This document shows, one piece after another, positions 8,076 to 17,352 of a stretch of DNA of 42,513 nucleotides (position 1 is its first letter; every line of letters starts with the position of its first letter). Made by a program: the position numbers and the translations under genes. Source of the DNA: an uncultured Actinomycetales bacterium (GTDB lineage Bacteria; Actinomycetota; Actinomycetes; S36-B12); assembly GCA_913063435.1 (NCBI GenBank), contig CAJXYI010000022.1:1-42513 (forward strand). Reading direction: 5' to 3'. The notes under the pieces were generated by a model, which did not search any database, had not been told where the DNA came from, and saw only the letters and a list, made by a program, of their open reading frames with translations.

Positions 8076-8729
8076 TCAGTCGGCCACAAGGCTATTCCTG
8101 GGCGTGACCTCGAGCTGAATACCGACGAGGATCCCGGATTCATCCCGAACGGGCTTCGTCGTGAAGTGCAGGTGGGCCGTAGCGGTGAGACCTTGCAGGA
8201 GTTCGGCGATGAACTCTCCCTCGCATCTGTGGCGATCGACACCGAGTACCTCGGCCAGTCGTGGGTCGATATCGGCAACGGTGAGGTCGGGAGCTAGCCG
8301 GACCTGGTAGCTCCCATCCGGCTGATCGGGATGCGAATCAAACTCGGGACGGGGCTCGAATCGATAGCCGACCCCCCGGACGGTGTGGATGTAGCGGGGA
8401 TGGCTACCTGACTCGCCGAGTTTGCGGCGTAGCCGGCTGATGTGAGTCTCGATGACGTGGTCGGCATCGAAGTACTGCGATGACCACACGAATTGGAACA
8501 GCTGACGTGCGGTGAATACCTGGCGGGGATGCGTGGCCATGATGACCAGTAGGTCGAATTCGGTCTTGGTGACGTCGACGACGTCCCCATGGAGGATGAC
8601 TTCTCGAGACCGCGCATTGATCACCAGATCCCCGGTGGCGATGACGTGATCCGACGATGTGCTGGTGGAAACAGGCCTGTGCTGGCGAATACTGCTTGTT
8701 GTCGACCAGGACGTTCGTAGCGTATTCAT
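8076..8729 (-). CDS. One-component winged-helix (OmpR/PhoB-type) regulator with PAS-like C-terminus
   Basis: 217 aa. Residues about 33-127 are a transcriptional regulatory winged helix (TKTEFDLLVIMATHPRQVFT, DADHVIETHISRLRRKLGE, YIHTVRGVGYRFEP), the output domain normally behind a receiver. No receiver is present: the N-terminal 30 residues are Ser/Thr-rich and lack the acidic pocket. Residues about 140-212 (VRLAPDLTVADIDPRLAEVL, then RDESGILVGIQLEV) look like a compact PAS fold, so the sensor may follow the DNA-binding domain. The ATG at 8729 has AGGGGAGAG upstream; the longer in-frame start at 8840 has none. It is divergent from glutamate decarboxylase 266 bp away, so regulation of that gene is plausible. 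Confidence 0.75.
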   Translation of the reverse strand: MNTLRTSWSTTSSIRQHRPVSTSTSSDHVIATGDLVINARSREVILHGDVVDVTKTEFDLLVIMATHPRQVFTARQLFQFVWSSQYFDADHVIETHISRLRRKLGESGSHPRYIHTVRGVGYRFEPRPEFDSHPDQPDGSYQVRLAPDLTVADIDPRLAEVLGVDRHRCEGEFIAELLQGLTATAHLHFTTKPVRDESGILVGIQLEVTPRNSLVAD

Positions 8730-8995
8730 GTCTCTCCCCTCGGTATCGCGAGGCCGTCCCCCCCGCAGTCGGTCGAGTGGAAAAGAGTCTGTCGATACAG
8801 CGTGGTTGTGTCCCGCATTGACATCCCGACAAACGCTCACGATTCATTCACAGCGGACTCACGAAAGCCATGTCGTGCCGGAGGGGGTGTATCGGCTATT
8901 CGCCAGAGGGCCGCTGAATTGGATACGGTCGGATGTACTGAGAGTTCAGGCTGGGTTGTAACGAGATCGTGAAGACAGATGAGAGGTGATCGCTC

Positions 8996-10360
8996 GTGGT
9001 GAGCGACGAGTTCAGGTTCGACCCGATCTTCAGCCAGAAGGCTGAGATCCAGGCGAAGGACGGCATCGCTTTCCCGGATGAGCAGATCCTGCCGCCGACG
9101 GCCTACCAGATCGTGCACGACGAGATCATGCTGGACGGTAACGCCCGATTGAATCTCGCAACATTCGTCGGCACCTGGATGGGTGATTACGCCGACCGCC
9201 TGTATGCGGAATCCTTCGACAAGAACATGATCGATAAGGATGAATATCCGCAGACGGCTGCGATCGAGGAGCGATGCTGGCGCATGCTGGCCGATCTGTG
9301 GCACACCGACCCTCAGGGTGCCATCGGCACGTCCACGATCGGCTCCTCGGAAGCCTGCATGCTCGGTGGGCTGGCGCTGAAGCGTCGATGGCAACTCGCT
9401 CGTCGGGCAGCGGGCAAGGACACCTCGAAACCCAATCTGGTGATGAGTTCCGCCGTGCAGGTCGTCTGGGAGAAGTTCTGCAACTACTGGGATATCGAGC
9501 CACGATACGTTCCGGTGACCGATGAGCATCCCTGTCTGGACGGCACCGATCTCGGTGACTACATCGACGAGTCCACCATCGGTGTCGTGGCCATCATGGG
9601 AGTGACGTACACCGGTGTGTATGAGCCGGTCGCGAAGATCGCGGCGGCCCTGGATGAGGTCCAGGCCAAGACCGGTCTGGATATTCCCATCCATGTGGAC
9701 GGTGCATCGGGGGGAATGGTCGCGCCTTTCCTGCAACCGGAGATCGAATGGGATTTCCGGGTGCCTCGCGTGCATTCGATATCCACATCCGGTCACAAAT
9801 ACGGACTCGTGTACCCCGGCGTCGGTTGGGTCGTGTGGGCCAAAGAGGAATATCTGCCCGAGGACCTGATCTTCAAAGTTTCCTACCTCGGCGGGGAGAT
9901 GCCGACGCTCGCGCTGAATTTTTCGCGACCGGGTGCGCAGGTCGTACTGCAGTACTTCACCTTCCTTCGCATGGGACGTGACGGGTACCGGCGAGTGCAT
10001 GAAGCTAGCCGTTCGGTGGCCCATAGCATCGCTTCTGCGGTCGGGGATATGCCCGAGTTCGAGGTCATCGCCGACGGCAGCGATATTCCGGTCGTTGCCT
10101 GGCGCTTCTCCGATGGCGTGACCAAACCGTGGACGCTGTTCGACCTGTCTGATCGACTGCGCGCCAAAGGTTGGCAAGTTCCCAGTTATCCGCTGCCGGA
10201 CAACCTCTCGGATCGGACAGTTCAGCGTGTGGTCGTGCGCAACGGGTTAGGCGAGGAGCTCGCCACCTCGCTCATCGATGACATCCGCACTGAGGTGGCC
10301 GCCTTGAACAAGTTGGCTGAGCCACTACCGTTCCCGGCGAAATCCGGCTATCACCACTGA
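8996..10360 (+). CDS. gadB: Glutamate decarboxylase
   Basis: Pyridoxal-phosphate enzyme converting L-glutamate and a proton to GABA and CO2 in the cytoplasm, often part of acid tolerance. At 454 aa it is near the usual 460. The PLP lysine is Lys268 in STSGHKYGLVYPG; other family motifs are GTSTIGSSEACMLGGLALK and the cofactor aspartate region IPIHVDGASGG. The tail retains FPAKSGYHH, similar to the pH-responsive C-terminus of E. coli GadB. Start is GTG 8996 or the next GTG at 8999; AGAGGTGA lies at 8982-8989. No GABA antiporter gene is adjacent. The divergent winged-helix/PAS gene is the likely local regulator. Confidence 0.93.
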   Translation: MVSDEFRFDPIFSQKAEIQAKDGIAFPDEQILPPTAYQIVHDEIMLDGNARLNLATFVGTWMGDYADRLYAESFDKNMIDKDEYPQTAAIEERCWRMLADLWHTDPQGAIGTSTIGSSEACMLGGLALKRRWQLARRAAGKDTSKPNLVMSSAVQVVWEKFCNYWDIEPRYVPVTDEHPCLDGTDLGDYIDESTIGVVAIMGVTYTGVYEPVAKIAAALDEVQAKTGLDIPIHVDGASGGMVAPFLQPEIEWDFRVPRVHSISTSGHKYGLVYPGVGWVVWAKEEYLPEDLIFKVSYLGGEMPTLALNFSRPGAQVVLQYFTFLRMGRDGYRRVHEASRSVAHSIASAVGDMPEFEVIADGSDIPVVAWRFSDGVTKPWTLFDLSDRLRAKGWQVPSYPLPDNLSDRTVQRVVVRNGLGEELATSLIDDIRTEVAALNKLAEPLPFPAKSGYHH

Positions 10361-10366
10361 CGGTTC

Positions 10367-12385
10367 CTACGCATCGAGGATGCGTTGCATCAGGATTTCG
10401 GCGAACCACGGCTCGAGATCATTGGCGATATGCACACCGTCTGGCCTGATCGGGATGCCATCGATTTCCTCGACCCCGCACGGCGCACCGCCGGGGCAGA
10501 GCACGTCGTCGACGGAAATCAGATTGACTCTGGGCAGTTCCGCTGCGACCCGGGAATACACCGATCTCAGCCAGGTGAAGGATTCGATCTGGGTGGAGCC
10601 CGCCGCGCAGTTGGCAGATTCGGGTTCTCGGGCACACAGACCTATCGTGGCCTGCGCCTTGGGCGCCGGTTGCACGATGAGCAGGTTCGCGCCACCGGCG
10701 GTCAATCGCTGCGCAGAATCCCAGATGGCGTCCTCCATGACCCGACGGTGCTGTGGAGTCCCATTGAAGATCGGTTCGCCATCGTCTGATCGGATTCCGA
10801 ATCGCTCCCGGTTCGAGTACCAGACCACCGTGTCGGGGGAGTGCTCGACGAGCGCGGCATCTTGGAGCGCTGTGGTGTCGGTGCATCGGCGAGACCAGGT
10901 GAAGGGCGAACCGTCGGGTTCGATTTGGAATAGTCCGACCACCGAGCAGCCACCGAAGGCGAGCGGGATGATCTGGGCGTCTGCAGCCGCGGCTGCCTCA
11001 CCGAGAGCCGGCATGACCTCTTGAGGAACCGAGTCGCCGACGATGAGCAAGGTTGGGCCATCGGTCGATGTGCTGCCCAGGAGATGATCTGCTGCTGCAA
11101 CACGCGATGCAGGCGAAGCCTCAGCGGTGTCAGCGGATGTGGACGAGGTGGCCGCGACAAGCAGTGTGGCGGTGACAGCCATCGATGTCGGCACGGCCCA
11201 CCACCAGGTTCGAGCATCGATTTTCAGGTGTTGCCAGCCACCGTGGCGGATCGGCTTCTCGATCGCGTAAAACGACACGACTGCGGCGGCGAACATCGCC
11301 ATCAGTCGGAGACCATCGAGAGCGAGACCCTCGAGCGAGGTGGTCGCGGGGGTGAGCCAGACGATCATGGGCCAGTGCCATAGGTACAGGCCGTAGGAGA
11401 TCACCCCGATCCAGCGCAGCACCGGGTTGCCGAGGATCGCACCACCATCGGGTCGGTGGCGCACGAGAGCGACGATGAGTATCGCAACCATCACGCTGAA
11501 CAGGACTGAACCGCCGTGATAGTAGGCAAGGCCCTGCGGGGAGAGAAGCACCATGCTGGCGCCGATGACAATGGCGCTCACCGTGATGGTCCCCGCGGTT
11601 GTTCGCGGAGATGGCTGGCGATGCTGGCCGCGGCGTGGGCGATCGATGAGTAGCGCGGCCAGTGCGCCGATCATCAACTCGTGAACTCGGGTGAAGGTCC
11701 CCAGGTATGCGTCGTTCAGAGCACCAGATGAGGCGGTCATCCACATCAGCACGGCCGACGTGGTGGCGATTGCGAGGGAACCACCGATCAACCAGGACCG
11801 ATGCCGGCGCGCCAGGAAGACGAGGACGACAACCGGCCAGACGAGATAGAACTGCTCCTCGATGGCCAGTGTCCAGGTGTGCTGGAGCGGAGAGGGATCG
11901 GTGAAGGCCTCGAAATACGTCCTGTCTTCGGCGATGAATACCCAATTCGAGACATAGAACACCGCACCTAGACCCTGGGACTGCAGATTCGTGATCTGTT
12001 CCGGCAGGGCGACGAACGCCGCCCATGCGCTCACTGCGAGAAGCAGCAGGGTGAGTGCGGGTAGCAACCGGCGGGTTCGACGAAGATAGAAGACGGCTAG
12101 GTCGCTGCGCAGCGACCTAGCCTGAGCGAAGCGGTGACGGGATGTCTTGAGCAGGATCGCGGTGATGAGGAATCCCGAGAGTACGAAGAACAGGTCGACA
12201 CCGAGGAACCCGCCACCGATGAGCGGCCAGTCGAGGTGGTAGGCGATGACGGCAAGTACGGCGACTGCACGCAGTCCATCGAGTGCCGGGACGTATTGCA
12301 GCCCCGCCGGGTCCTTCGTCGACGACGGTGCCGCAGACTGATGCGGCACGGATTGAGGTGACCTGGATCTCATCAACAGTCTCAT
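10367..12385 (-). CDS. Membrane acyltransferase (OafA/YrhL family) with C-terminal SGNH domain
   Basis: Integral membrane O-acyltransferase, 672 aa. Residues about 28-390 form the acyltransferase-3 domain, beginning YVPALDGLRAVAVLAVIAYH and GGGFLGVDLFFVLSGFLIT, with about ten hydrophobic helices. A last helix leads to an extracytoplasmic SGNH domain (about 440-672) with the nucleophile in VGDSVP (Ser452) and the catalytic pair in RPDGVHI (Asp649, His652). Family members add acetyl or other acyl groups to cell-wall or surface glycans. The start is ATG 12385 or ATG 12373; neither has a clear ribosome site. It converges on gadB with a 6-bp gap. The acceptor is not identifiable. Confidence 0.88.
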   Translation of the reverse strand: MRLLMRSRSPQSVPHQSAAPSSTKDPAGLQYVPALDGLRAVAVLAVIAYHLDWPLIGGGFLGVDLFFVLSGFLITAILLKTSRHRFAQARSLRSDLAVFYLRRTRRLLPALTLLLLAVSAWAAFVALPEQITNLQSQGLGAVFYVSNWVFIAEDRTYFEAFTDPSPLQHTWTLAIEEQFYLVWPVVVLVFLARRHRSWLIGGSLAIATTSAVLMWMTASSGALNDAYLGTFTRVHELMIGALAALLIDRPRRGQHRQPSPRTTAGTITVSAIVIGASMVLLSPQGLAYYHGGSVLFSVMVAILIVALVRHRPDGGAILGNPVLRWIGVISYGLYLWHWPMIVWLTPATTSLEGLALDGLRLMAMFAAAVVSFYAIEKPIRHGGWQHLKIDARTWWWAVPTSMAVTATLLVAATSSTSADTAEASPASRVAAADHLLGSTSTDGPTLLIVGDSVPQEVMPALGEAAAAADAQIIPLAFGGCSVVGLFQIEPDGSPFTWSRRCTDTTALQDAALVEHSPDTVVWYSNRERFGIRSDDGEPIFNGTPQHRRVMEDAIWDSAQRLTAGGANLLIVQPAPKAQATIGLCAREPESANCAAGSTQIESFTWLRSVYSRVAAELPRVNLISVDDVLCPGGAPCGVEEIDGIPIRPDGVHIANDLEPWFAEILMQRILDA

Positions 12386-12498
12386 CGGGTCGAGGTCAGG
12401 TGTGCATGATCAGGCTACGTTCCATCTGTGAGGAGCGAGCGCAGCGAAACGCTGTTGACCGGTCATTGTGACCCGGTCGTGTTCCCCTGGTACGTATC

Positions 12499-12504
12499 TA
12501 GACT
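12499..12504 (+). promoter_or_regulatory. -10 hexamer of a probable leaderless ATPase transcript
   Basis: TAGACT is followed by six bases and the GTG at 12511. There is no Shine-Dalgarno before this GTG, so the mRNA probably begins at the start codon. No -35 at the usual spacing is convincing. Confidence 0.4.
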
Positions 12505-12510
12505 CGAGCT

Positions 12511-15081
12511 GTGCGCTCGGAAGGATTGACGGCTGAGAAAGCCAAGGAACTTCTGCGAGAACACGGACCCAATCGCCTCGCCGAACGGCGTCGCACGTCA
12601 GCACTGAGGCGTCTGGTCTTCCAATTCAGCAATCCGTTGATCGTCGTGCTGGTCATCGCCGGAATCGTGACGGCGTTAATCGGCGATTATCTGGATTCCG
12701 GCGTTATCTTCGCGGTCGTTGTCATCAATGCACTCATCGGCTGGATTCAGGAGGGCCGTGCCCAACAGGCTCTGGAGTCCGTGCGCGCTCTTCTCGTGGC
12801 GACTTCCACCGTGATTCGAGACGGGCATCGAGAAGTGATCGACGCGGCCGAGATCGTTCCGGGGGATCTGGTCGTGCTGAGCGCAGGTGATCGAGTGCCG
12901 GCCGACATCGAGCTCCAAAGATCCCACGCCCTGCGGATTGAAGAGTCGGTCCTGACCGGGGAATCAGTTCCGGTCGACAAGTCCGCGGAGGCAGATGCGC
13001 AGGCGTATGCCGGAACACTGGTGGTGTCGGGATCCGGCACCGGGCTGGTCAGTGCCACCGGTGAAGACACGCGCATGGGTCACATCGGCAGTCTCATCAG
13101 TGAAACGGATTCGTTGGAGACCCCACTGACGAAGATGCTCGACCGGTTCTCCTGGCAGATCAGTGCGGTGATCGTCGCCGTTGGTGCTGCGGCCTGGTGT
13201 TTCGCGGTGTTCCTCCGGGAGTACCCTCCGATCGAAGCGTTCCTGGCCGTCATCGGCTTGGCAGTCGCAGCGATCCCCGAGGGATTGCCGGCGATCATCA
13301 GCATTGTTCTCGCGATCGGCACTCGAGCGATGGCGCACCAGCGTGTGATCGTGCGTCGGCTACCGGCGGTCGAGACTTTGGGTTCGGTCGGGGTGATTTG
13401 CACGGACAAGACCGGAACGCTCACGCGCAATGAAATGACGGTGGTGCGACTGCTGCTGCCGGAGGGGGACCTCGAGGTGAGTGGGGTCGGCTACGCGCCA
13501 GAGGGATCGATCAGCCGGAATGGATCACCTTTGCGGGAGGAATTCCAGTCTCGGGTCTTCGACCTCGTCATGGTGGGGGTGCTGTGCAATGACGCTCACC
13601 TGAGTGAGCGAGAAGGTGAGTGGTCGATCATCGGAGACCCCACGGAGGGGGCGCTGCTTCCTCTGGCATATAAGGCGAACGTCGATGTCGAACAGGTCCT
13701 TGATGAATGGGAGCTGGTCGATGAGGTGCCTTTCGATCCGCGGTTTCGGTACATGGCGATGCTGCGACGCCATCACGACGGCCGGGTGCGCGTGTTCTGC
13801 AAGGGCGCGCCCGAAGTCATCATGGAGTTGACAGGCGAATCAGACGCGCAGTGGCGGGAACGGACTCATCACGCCGCGCTGGAGGGCCAACGAGTCTTAG
13901 CGCTGGCACAGGCTGACGTTCCGCAGGGCGCGCGAGAACTCAGGATGGACGACATGTCGGGGAGCATGCGCCTCGTGGGGATGGTGGCGCTGTTGGATCC
14001 GCCGCGACCGGAGGCGCAAGACGCGATCAAGTCGTGCCAGGACGCGGGAATTCGGGTCATCATGATCACCGGGGATCATGAGGTCACCGCGGCGGCGATC
14101 GGCCGCTCCCTGGGGCTATCTGCCGAGGAATCGATTTCCGGTGAAGCCATCGAGCAGGCAGGCGATCAGCGCCTAGTCGAGCTGCTTCAGCGCAGCGATG
14201 TGATCGCTCGGGCTAGCCCGGAAGTGAAAATGCGGGTCATCAGCTCTCTTCAAGATCGCGGTTTATCAGTTGCGATGACCGGAGACGGAGTCAATGACGC
14301 CCCGGCATTGCAGCGAGCGGATATCGGTGTCGCCATGGGCCAGCGGGGAACCGAGGCAGCGCGGGACAGCTCAGACATCATCTTGACCGATGATAATTTC
14401 GCCACTATCTCGGCGGCAGTCCGGCAGGGCCGCATCGTCTACGACAACATCGTGAAATCCCTGCAGTTCATTCTCCCGACCAACGGGGGCGAAGCGGGCC
14501 TGATTCTGTTGGCTTTGGCCTTGGGAATCACGCTCCCGGTCACTGTCGGTCAGATTCTGTGGGTGAACCTCGTCACCACCGTGACCTTGGCGCTGGCTTT
14601 CGCTTTCGAGCCAGGTGACCCGGAATTGATGACTCGGCCACCACGTCCGAAATCGCAGGGGATCCTCGATCGGAGCATGGTTTATCGCATTCTCTTCGTG
14701 AGCCTCCTGCTCGTTGGTACTGCGTTGCTCGCCTTCGAAATCGGACTGCGATGGTACGGATCAGTCGATGTCGCCAGGACTATGGCTGTCACGATGATCG
14801 TCCTCGCCGAGGTTGTGTACGTGTTCAATGTGCGCAGGCTGCACGCATCGTCCTTGAACCGACAGGTGTTCACGGAGAACCGAGTGGCTCTTGCTGCGAT
14901 CGGAGCCCTCGCTGTCTTGCAGTTGGGATTCATCTATGCGCCGTTCATGCAGTTAGCCTTCTCGACGGCACCTTTGAGACCCGCAGCGTGGGGCTTGCTT
15001 CTGGGATTGGCTGTAGCGATCTTCCTCATTGTCGAGATGTTCAAAGCGTTGACCCGAAAGCGTGAGAGGGTGTCATCGTGA
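12511..15081 (+). CDS. P-type (P2) cation-transporting ATPase
   Basis: Ten-helix cation pump, 856 aa. It has the N-terminal cation-ATPase segment (LTAEKAKELLREHGPNRLAE), actuator motif LTGESVPVDKS, the M4 motif AAIPEGLPA, phosphorylation site CTDKTGTLT (Asp299), KGAPEV in the nucleotide domain and the hinge MTGDGVNDAPAL. The layout is that of SERCA/PMR1-like calcium pumps. One change matters: the M6 motif reads ILWVNLVTTVTLALAFAFEP, where SERCA has N-L-V-T-D-G-L-P, so the calcium-ligating aspartate is replaced by threonine. The transported ion is therefore uncertain (calcium, manganese, sodium or potassium). GTG start, apparently leaderless; its stop overlaps the next gene. Confidence 0.9.
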   Translation: MRSEGLTAEKAKELLREHGPNRLAERRRTSALRRLVFQFSNPLIVVLVIAGIVTALIGDYLDSGVIFAVVVINALIGWIQEGRAQQALESVRALLVATSTVIRDGHREVIDAAEIVPGDLVVLSAGDRVPADIELQRSHALRIEESVLTGESVPVDKSAEADAQAYAGTLVVSGSGTGLVSATGEDTRMGHIGSLISETDSLETPLTKMLDRFSWQISAVIVAVGAAAWCFAVFLREYPPIEAFLAVIGLAVAAIPEGLPAIISIVLAIGTRAMAHQRVIVRRLPAVETLGSVGVICTDKTGTLTRNEMTVVRLLLPEGDLEVSGVGYAPEGSISRNGSPLREEFQSRVFDLVMVGVLCNDAHLSEREGEWSIIGDPTEGALLPLAYKANVDVEQVLDEWELVDEVPFDPRFRYMAMLRRHHDGRVRVFCKGAPEVIMELTGESDAQWRERTHHAALEGQRVLALAQADVPQGARELRMDDMSGSMRLVGMVALLDPPRPEAQDAIKSCQDAGIRVIMITGDHEVTAAAIGRSLGLSAEESISGEAIEQAGDQRLVELLQRSDVIARASPEVKMRVISSLQDRGLSVAMTGDGVNDAPALQRADIGVAMGQRGTEAARDSSDIILTDDNFATISAAVRQGRIVYDNIVKSLQFILPTNGGEAGLILLALALGITLPVTVGQILWVNLVTTVTLALAFAFEPGDPELMTRPPRPKSQGILDRSMVYRILFVSLLLVGTALLAFEIGLRWYGSVDVARTMAVTMIVLAEVVYVFNVRRLHASSLNRQVFTENRVALAAIGALAVLQLGFIYAPFMQLAFSTAPLRPAAWGLLLGLAVAIFLIVEMFKALTRKRERVSS

Positions 15082-15875
15082 TGCCCATCATCGGCTTTCT
15101 CGGAGTCGGGACAGTTTCCACCGCCGTCATCCACGCTCTGTGCGCTGCAGATGATTTCGAAGCCCGAATCGTTCTATCACCACGGTCGACGCACCGCAGC
15201 GAGGAACTCGCCGTGAGGTATGGCCAGTGCACGCGCCTGGGTTCGAACCAGGAGGTGGTGGATGCGGCCGATATCGTCGTCCTCGCGATGCGCCCACAGC
15301 AGATGGATGAGGCACTATCGGGGTTGTCGTTTCGTAAGGAGCAGGTGATCGCAAGCTTCATCGCCGGGTCACCTCCATCGACGATCGCAGAGCTGGTGTC
15401 ACCGGCGAAGAAGATCGCTCAACTCATCCCGCTTCCTGCGATCGAATATGGCAGGGGGCCCCTGTTGATCTGTCCTGAGATTCCTGAGGTCATCAACGTC
15501 TTCGGATCACTAGGGGATGTCATCACCAGCGACGATGAAACGCAGATCCGGGTATTCAGCGTCGCCTCAGCCTTCATGTCCACCTACTACGAGATGCAGA
15601 ACACGGTCATCGAGTGGATGACCTCGCGCGGAATAGATGAATCCACGGCGGCGCGCTACGTGCTGTCGGAACTGGAGGGCCTGGCGACCGTGGGCAGGGT
15701 CACGCCGGTCGATCGCCTCGCCGATCTGCCCGCTGAGCACCAGACCAAAGGTGGGCTCAATGAGCGGGTACGCGACCACATGATCTCCGCCGGGGCCTTC
15801 GCGGCTCTTCGAGCAGCCCTCGATGATGTGTATGACAACGCCCGATTGCGCTCGCCCGAGGCCGAGGCGGAATGA
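15078..15875 (+). CDS. Pyrroline-5-carboxylate reductase-like oxidoreductase
   Basis: NAD(P)-binding protein of 265 aa resembling ProC. The N-terminal Rossmann motif is IIGFLGVGTVSTAVIHAL, followed by AADIVVLAMRPQQMDEAL and VIASFIAGSPPSTIAELV as in ProC. The C-terminal helical dimer domain contains TKGGLNERVRDHMISAGAF, similar to the family signature near the proline site. GTG 15078 is followed directly by ATG 15081; both overlap the ATPase stop, implying translational coupling. It may be a ProC paralogue with another imine or keto substrate. Why it is coupled to an ion pump is unclear. Confidence 0.72.
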   Translation: MMPIIGFLGVGTVSTAVIHALCAADDFEARIVLSPRSTHRSEELAVRYGQCTRLGSNQEVVDAADIVVLAMRPQQMDEALSGLSFRKEQVIASFIAGSPPSTIAELVSPAKKIAQLIPLPAIEYGRGPLLICPEIPEVINVFGSLGDVITSDDETQIRVFSVASAFMSTYYEMQNTVIEWMTSRGIDESTAARYVLSELEGLATVGRVTPVDRLADLPAEHQTKGGLNERVRDHMISAGAFAALRAALDDVYDNARLRSPEAEAE

Positions 15876-15911
15876 GCCGGGACTGATCAGGCAGATTCCG
15901 GGCTGAACCCC

Positions 15912-15958
15912 TTGCCAGACTGCTTTACATCCGGGTACTTTTTGTCAAAGACCGACAA
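15912..15958 (+). promoter_or_regulatory. alkB promoter and candidate TetR (AlkX-like) operator
   Basis: A -35 TTGCCA (15912-15917), 18-bp spacer and -10 TACTTT (15936-15941) precede the alkane hydroxylase gene. Immediately downstream, over the expected transcription start, is the inverted repeat TTGTC-N7-GACAA (15942-15958), then the ribosome site AAGGGGG and the ATG at 15970. The TetR gene that ends this operon is the natural candidate to bind here. Confidence 0.55.
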
Positions 15959-15969
15959 GGGGGTGCCCG

Positions 15970-17352
15970 ATGCAGTCCACCTGGCACGATCGCAAGCGCT
16001 ATCTGTGGCTGTTCGCCCTGGCGATGCCGCTACTGCCCTTCGCCGCCGTCGGGCTGCATGCGGCGACCGGTCTGGCGGTGTGGCTGTGGCTGGGTCCCAT
16101 CGTCATCCTCGGCCTCGTTCCACTCATCGACTGGACCGTCGGACGTGATCCGTCGAGTGCGCCCGACGATGCGATCGAAGCTCTGGAGGCCGACCGTTAC
16201 TACCGCTGGTTGACCTATCTGTTCCTGCCGGTCCAGTACGCCGGATTCGTGCTCGCGCTGTGGTACATCGCACGCGGTGGGCTGAGCATCGCCGAGAGTG
16301 TCGGTCTGTCGGTCACGGTCGGGTTCATCGGTGGTCTCGGCATCAATACCGCACATGAACTCGGACATAAGCGCGAGTCGCACGAGCGGTGGCTCAGCAA
16401 GATCGCCCTCGCCCAATGCGCCTACGGGCACTTCTACATCGAACACAACCGCGGGCATCACGTGCGAGTAGCCACGCCTGAGGATCCCGCGTCCTCGCGG
16501 GTGGGGGAGAGTTTCTATGCCTTCTGGCCGCGCACGGTGTTCGGATCTTTGCGCAGTGCCTGGAACCTGGAGAAGCGGCGCTATGCCCGCCGTAAGCAGC
16601 ACCCTTGGCGAGTGGGCAACGATGTGTTGAACGCCTTCGCGATGACACTGGTCATCTGGGTCGCGCTCGTGATCTGGCTCGGACCGGTGATCTTGCCGTA
16701 CATCGTGCTGCAGGCCGTCGTTGGTTTCACCCTGCTGGAGGCCGTCAACTATCTGGAGCATTACGGCCTGCTGCGCCAGAAGGTCCACCACGGGGATCGG
16801 GAGCGCTACGAACGCGTCGAGCCGCGCCACAGTTGGAACTCCAATAACGTCGCGACCAATGTTCTGCTCTATCACCTGCAGCGGCACAGTGATCATCACG
16901 CCAATCCCACCCGGCGCTACCAGGCACTCCAGGATGATGAGGAAGCGCCCGTGCTGCCTACCGGATACGCCGGAATGATCCTGCTGTCGCTCGTCCCGCC
17001 ACTGTGGCGACGCGTGATGGACGCCCGAGTGCTGGAGCACTATGCCGGGGACATAACACTTGCGAACATCGCCCCGCGTAAACGTGAGCGGATGCTCGCC
17101 CGCTACTCGACAGCGACCTCAGATGACGCAGGGATAGTCGTCGAGTCGACCGTTGCGGCAGTGGCCGCAGACCGGGTCCGCATCGCTCGCTGTCCCGGAT
17201 GCGGCTATACCTATGACGAGGCGATCGGCGATGCCCGCGAGGGTTTCCCAGCCGGCACTGCCTGGGCATCGGTCCCCGACTCGTGGTGCTGCCCGGACTG
17301 CGGGGTTCGCGACAAGGTCGACTTCATCCCCGTCGAGGTCGTCGACGCGTGA
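15970..17352 (+). CDS. alkB: Alkane 1-monooxygenase fused to rubredoxin (AlkB-Rub)
   Basis: Membrane diiron hydroxylase, 460 aa, that oxidises n-alkanes to 1-alkanols. The histidine boxes are all present: AHELGHKRESHE (His129, His133, His138), EHNRGHHVRVATPEDP (His159, 163, 164), LEAVNYLEHYGL, and LQRHSDHHANP (His306, 309, 310). Six hydrophobic helices precede and separate them. Residues about 403-455 are a C-terminal rubredoxin with iron cysteines Cys408, Cys411, Cys441 and Cys444 (CPGCGYTYD ... CPDCG), giving the electron donor in cis, as in actinobacterial AlkW-type fusions. Cys440 replaces the hydrophobic residue usually found before the second cysteine pair. It overlaps the following tetR by GTGA. 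No rubredoxin reductase gene is adjacent. Confidence 0.95.
   Translation: MQSTWHDRKRYLWLFALAMPLLPFAAVGLHAATGLAVWLWLGPIVILGLVPLIDWTVGRDPSSAPDDAIEALEADRYYRWLTYLFLPVQYAGFVLALWYIARGGLSIAESVGLSVTVGFIGGLGINTAHELGHKRESHERWLSKIALAQCAYGHFYIEHNRGHHVRVATPEDPASSRVGESFYAFWPRTVFGSLRSAWNLEKRRYARRKQHPWRVGNDVLNAFAMTLVIWVALVIWLGPVILPYIVLQAVVGFTLLEAVNYLEHYGLLRQKVHHGDRERYERVEPRHSWNSNNVATNVLLYHLQRHSDHHANPTRRYQALQDDEEAPVLPTGYAGMILLSLVPPLWRRVMDARVLEHYAGDITLANIAPRKRERMLARYSTATSDDAGIVVESTVAAVAADRVRIARCPGCGYTYDEAIGDAREGFPAGTAWASVPDSWCCPDCGVRDKVDFIPVEVVDA

Noticed and set aside
10380-11024. Open frame opposite the acyltransferase
   Set aside because: Antisense to the SGNH domain, which carries clear catalytic motifs.
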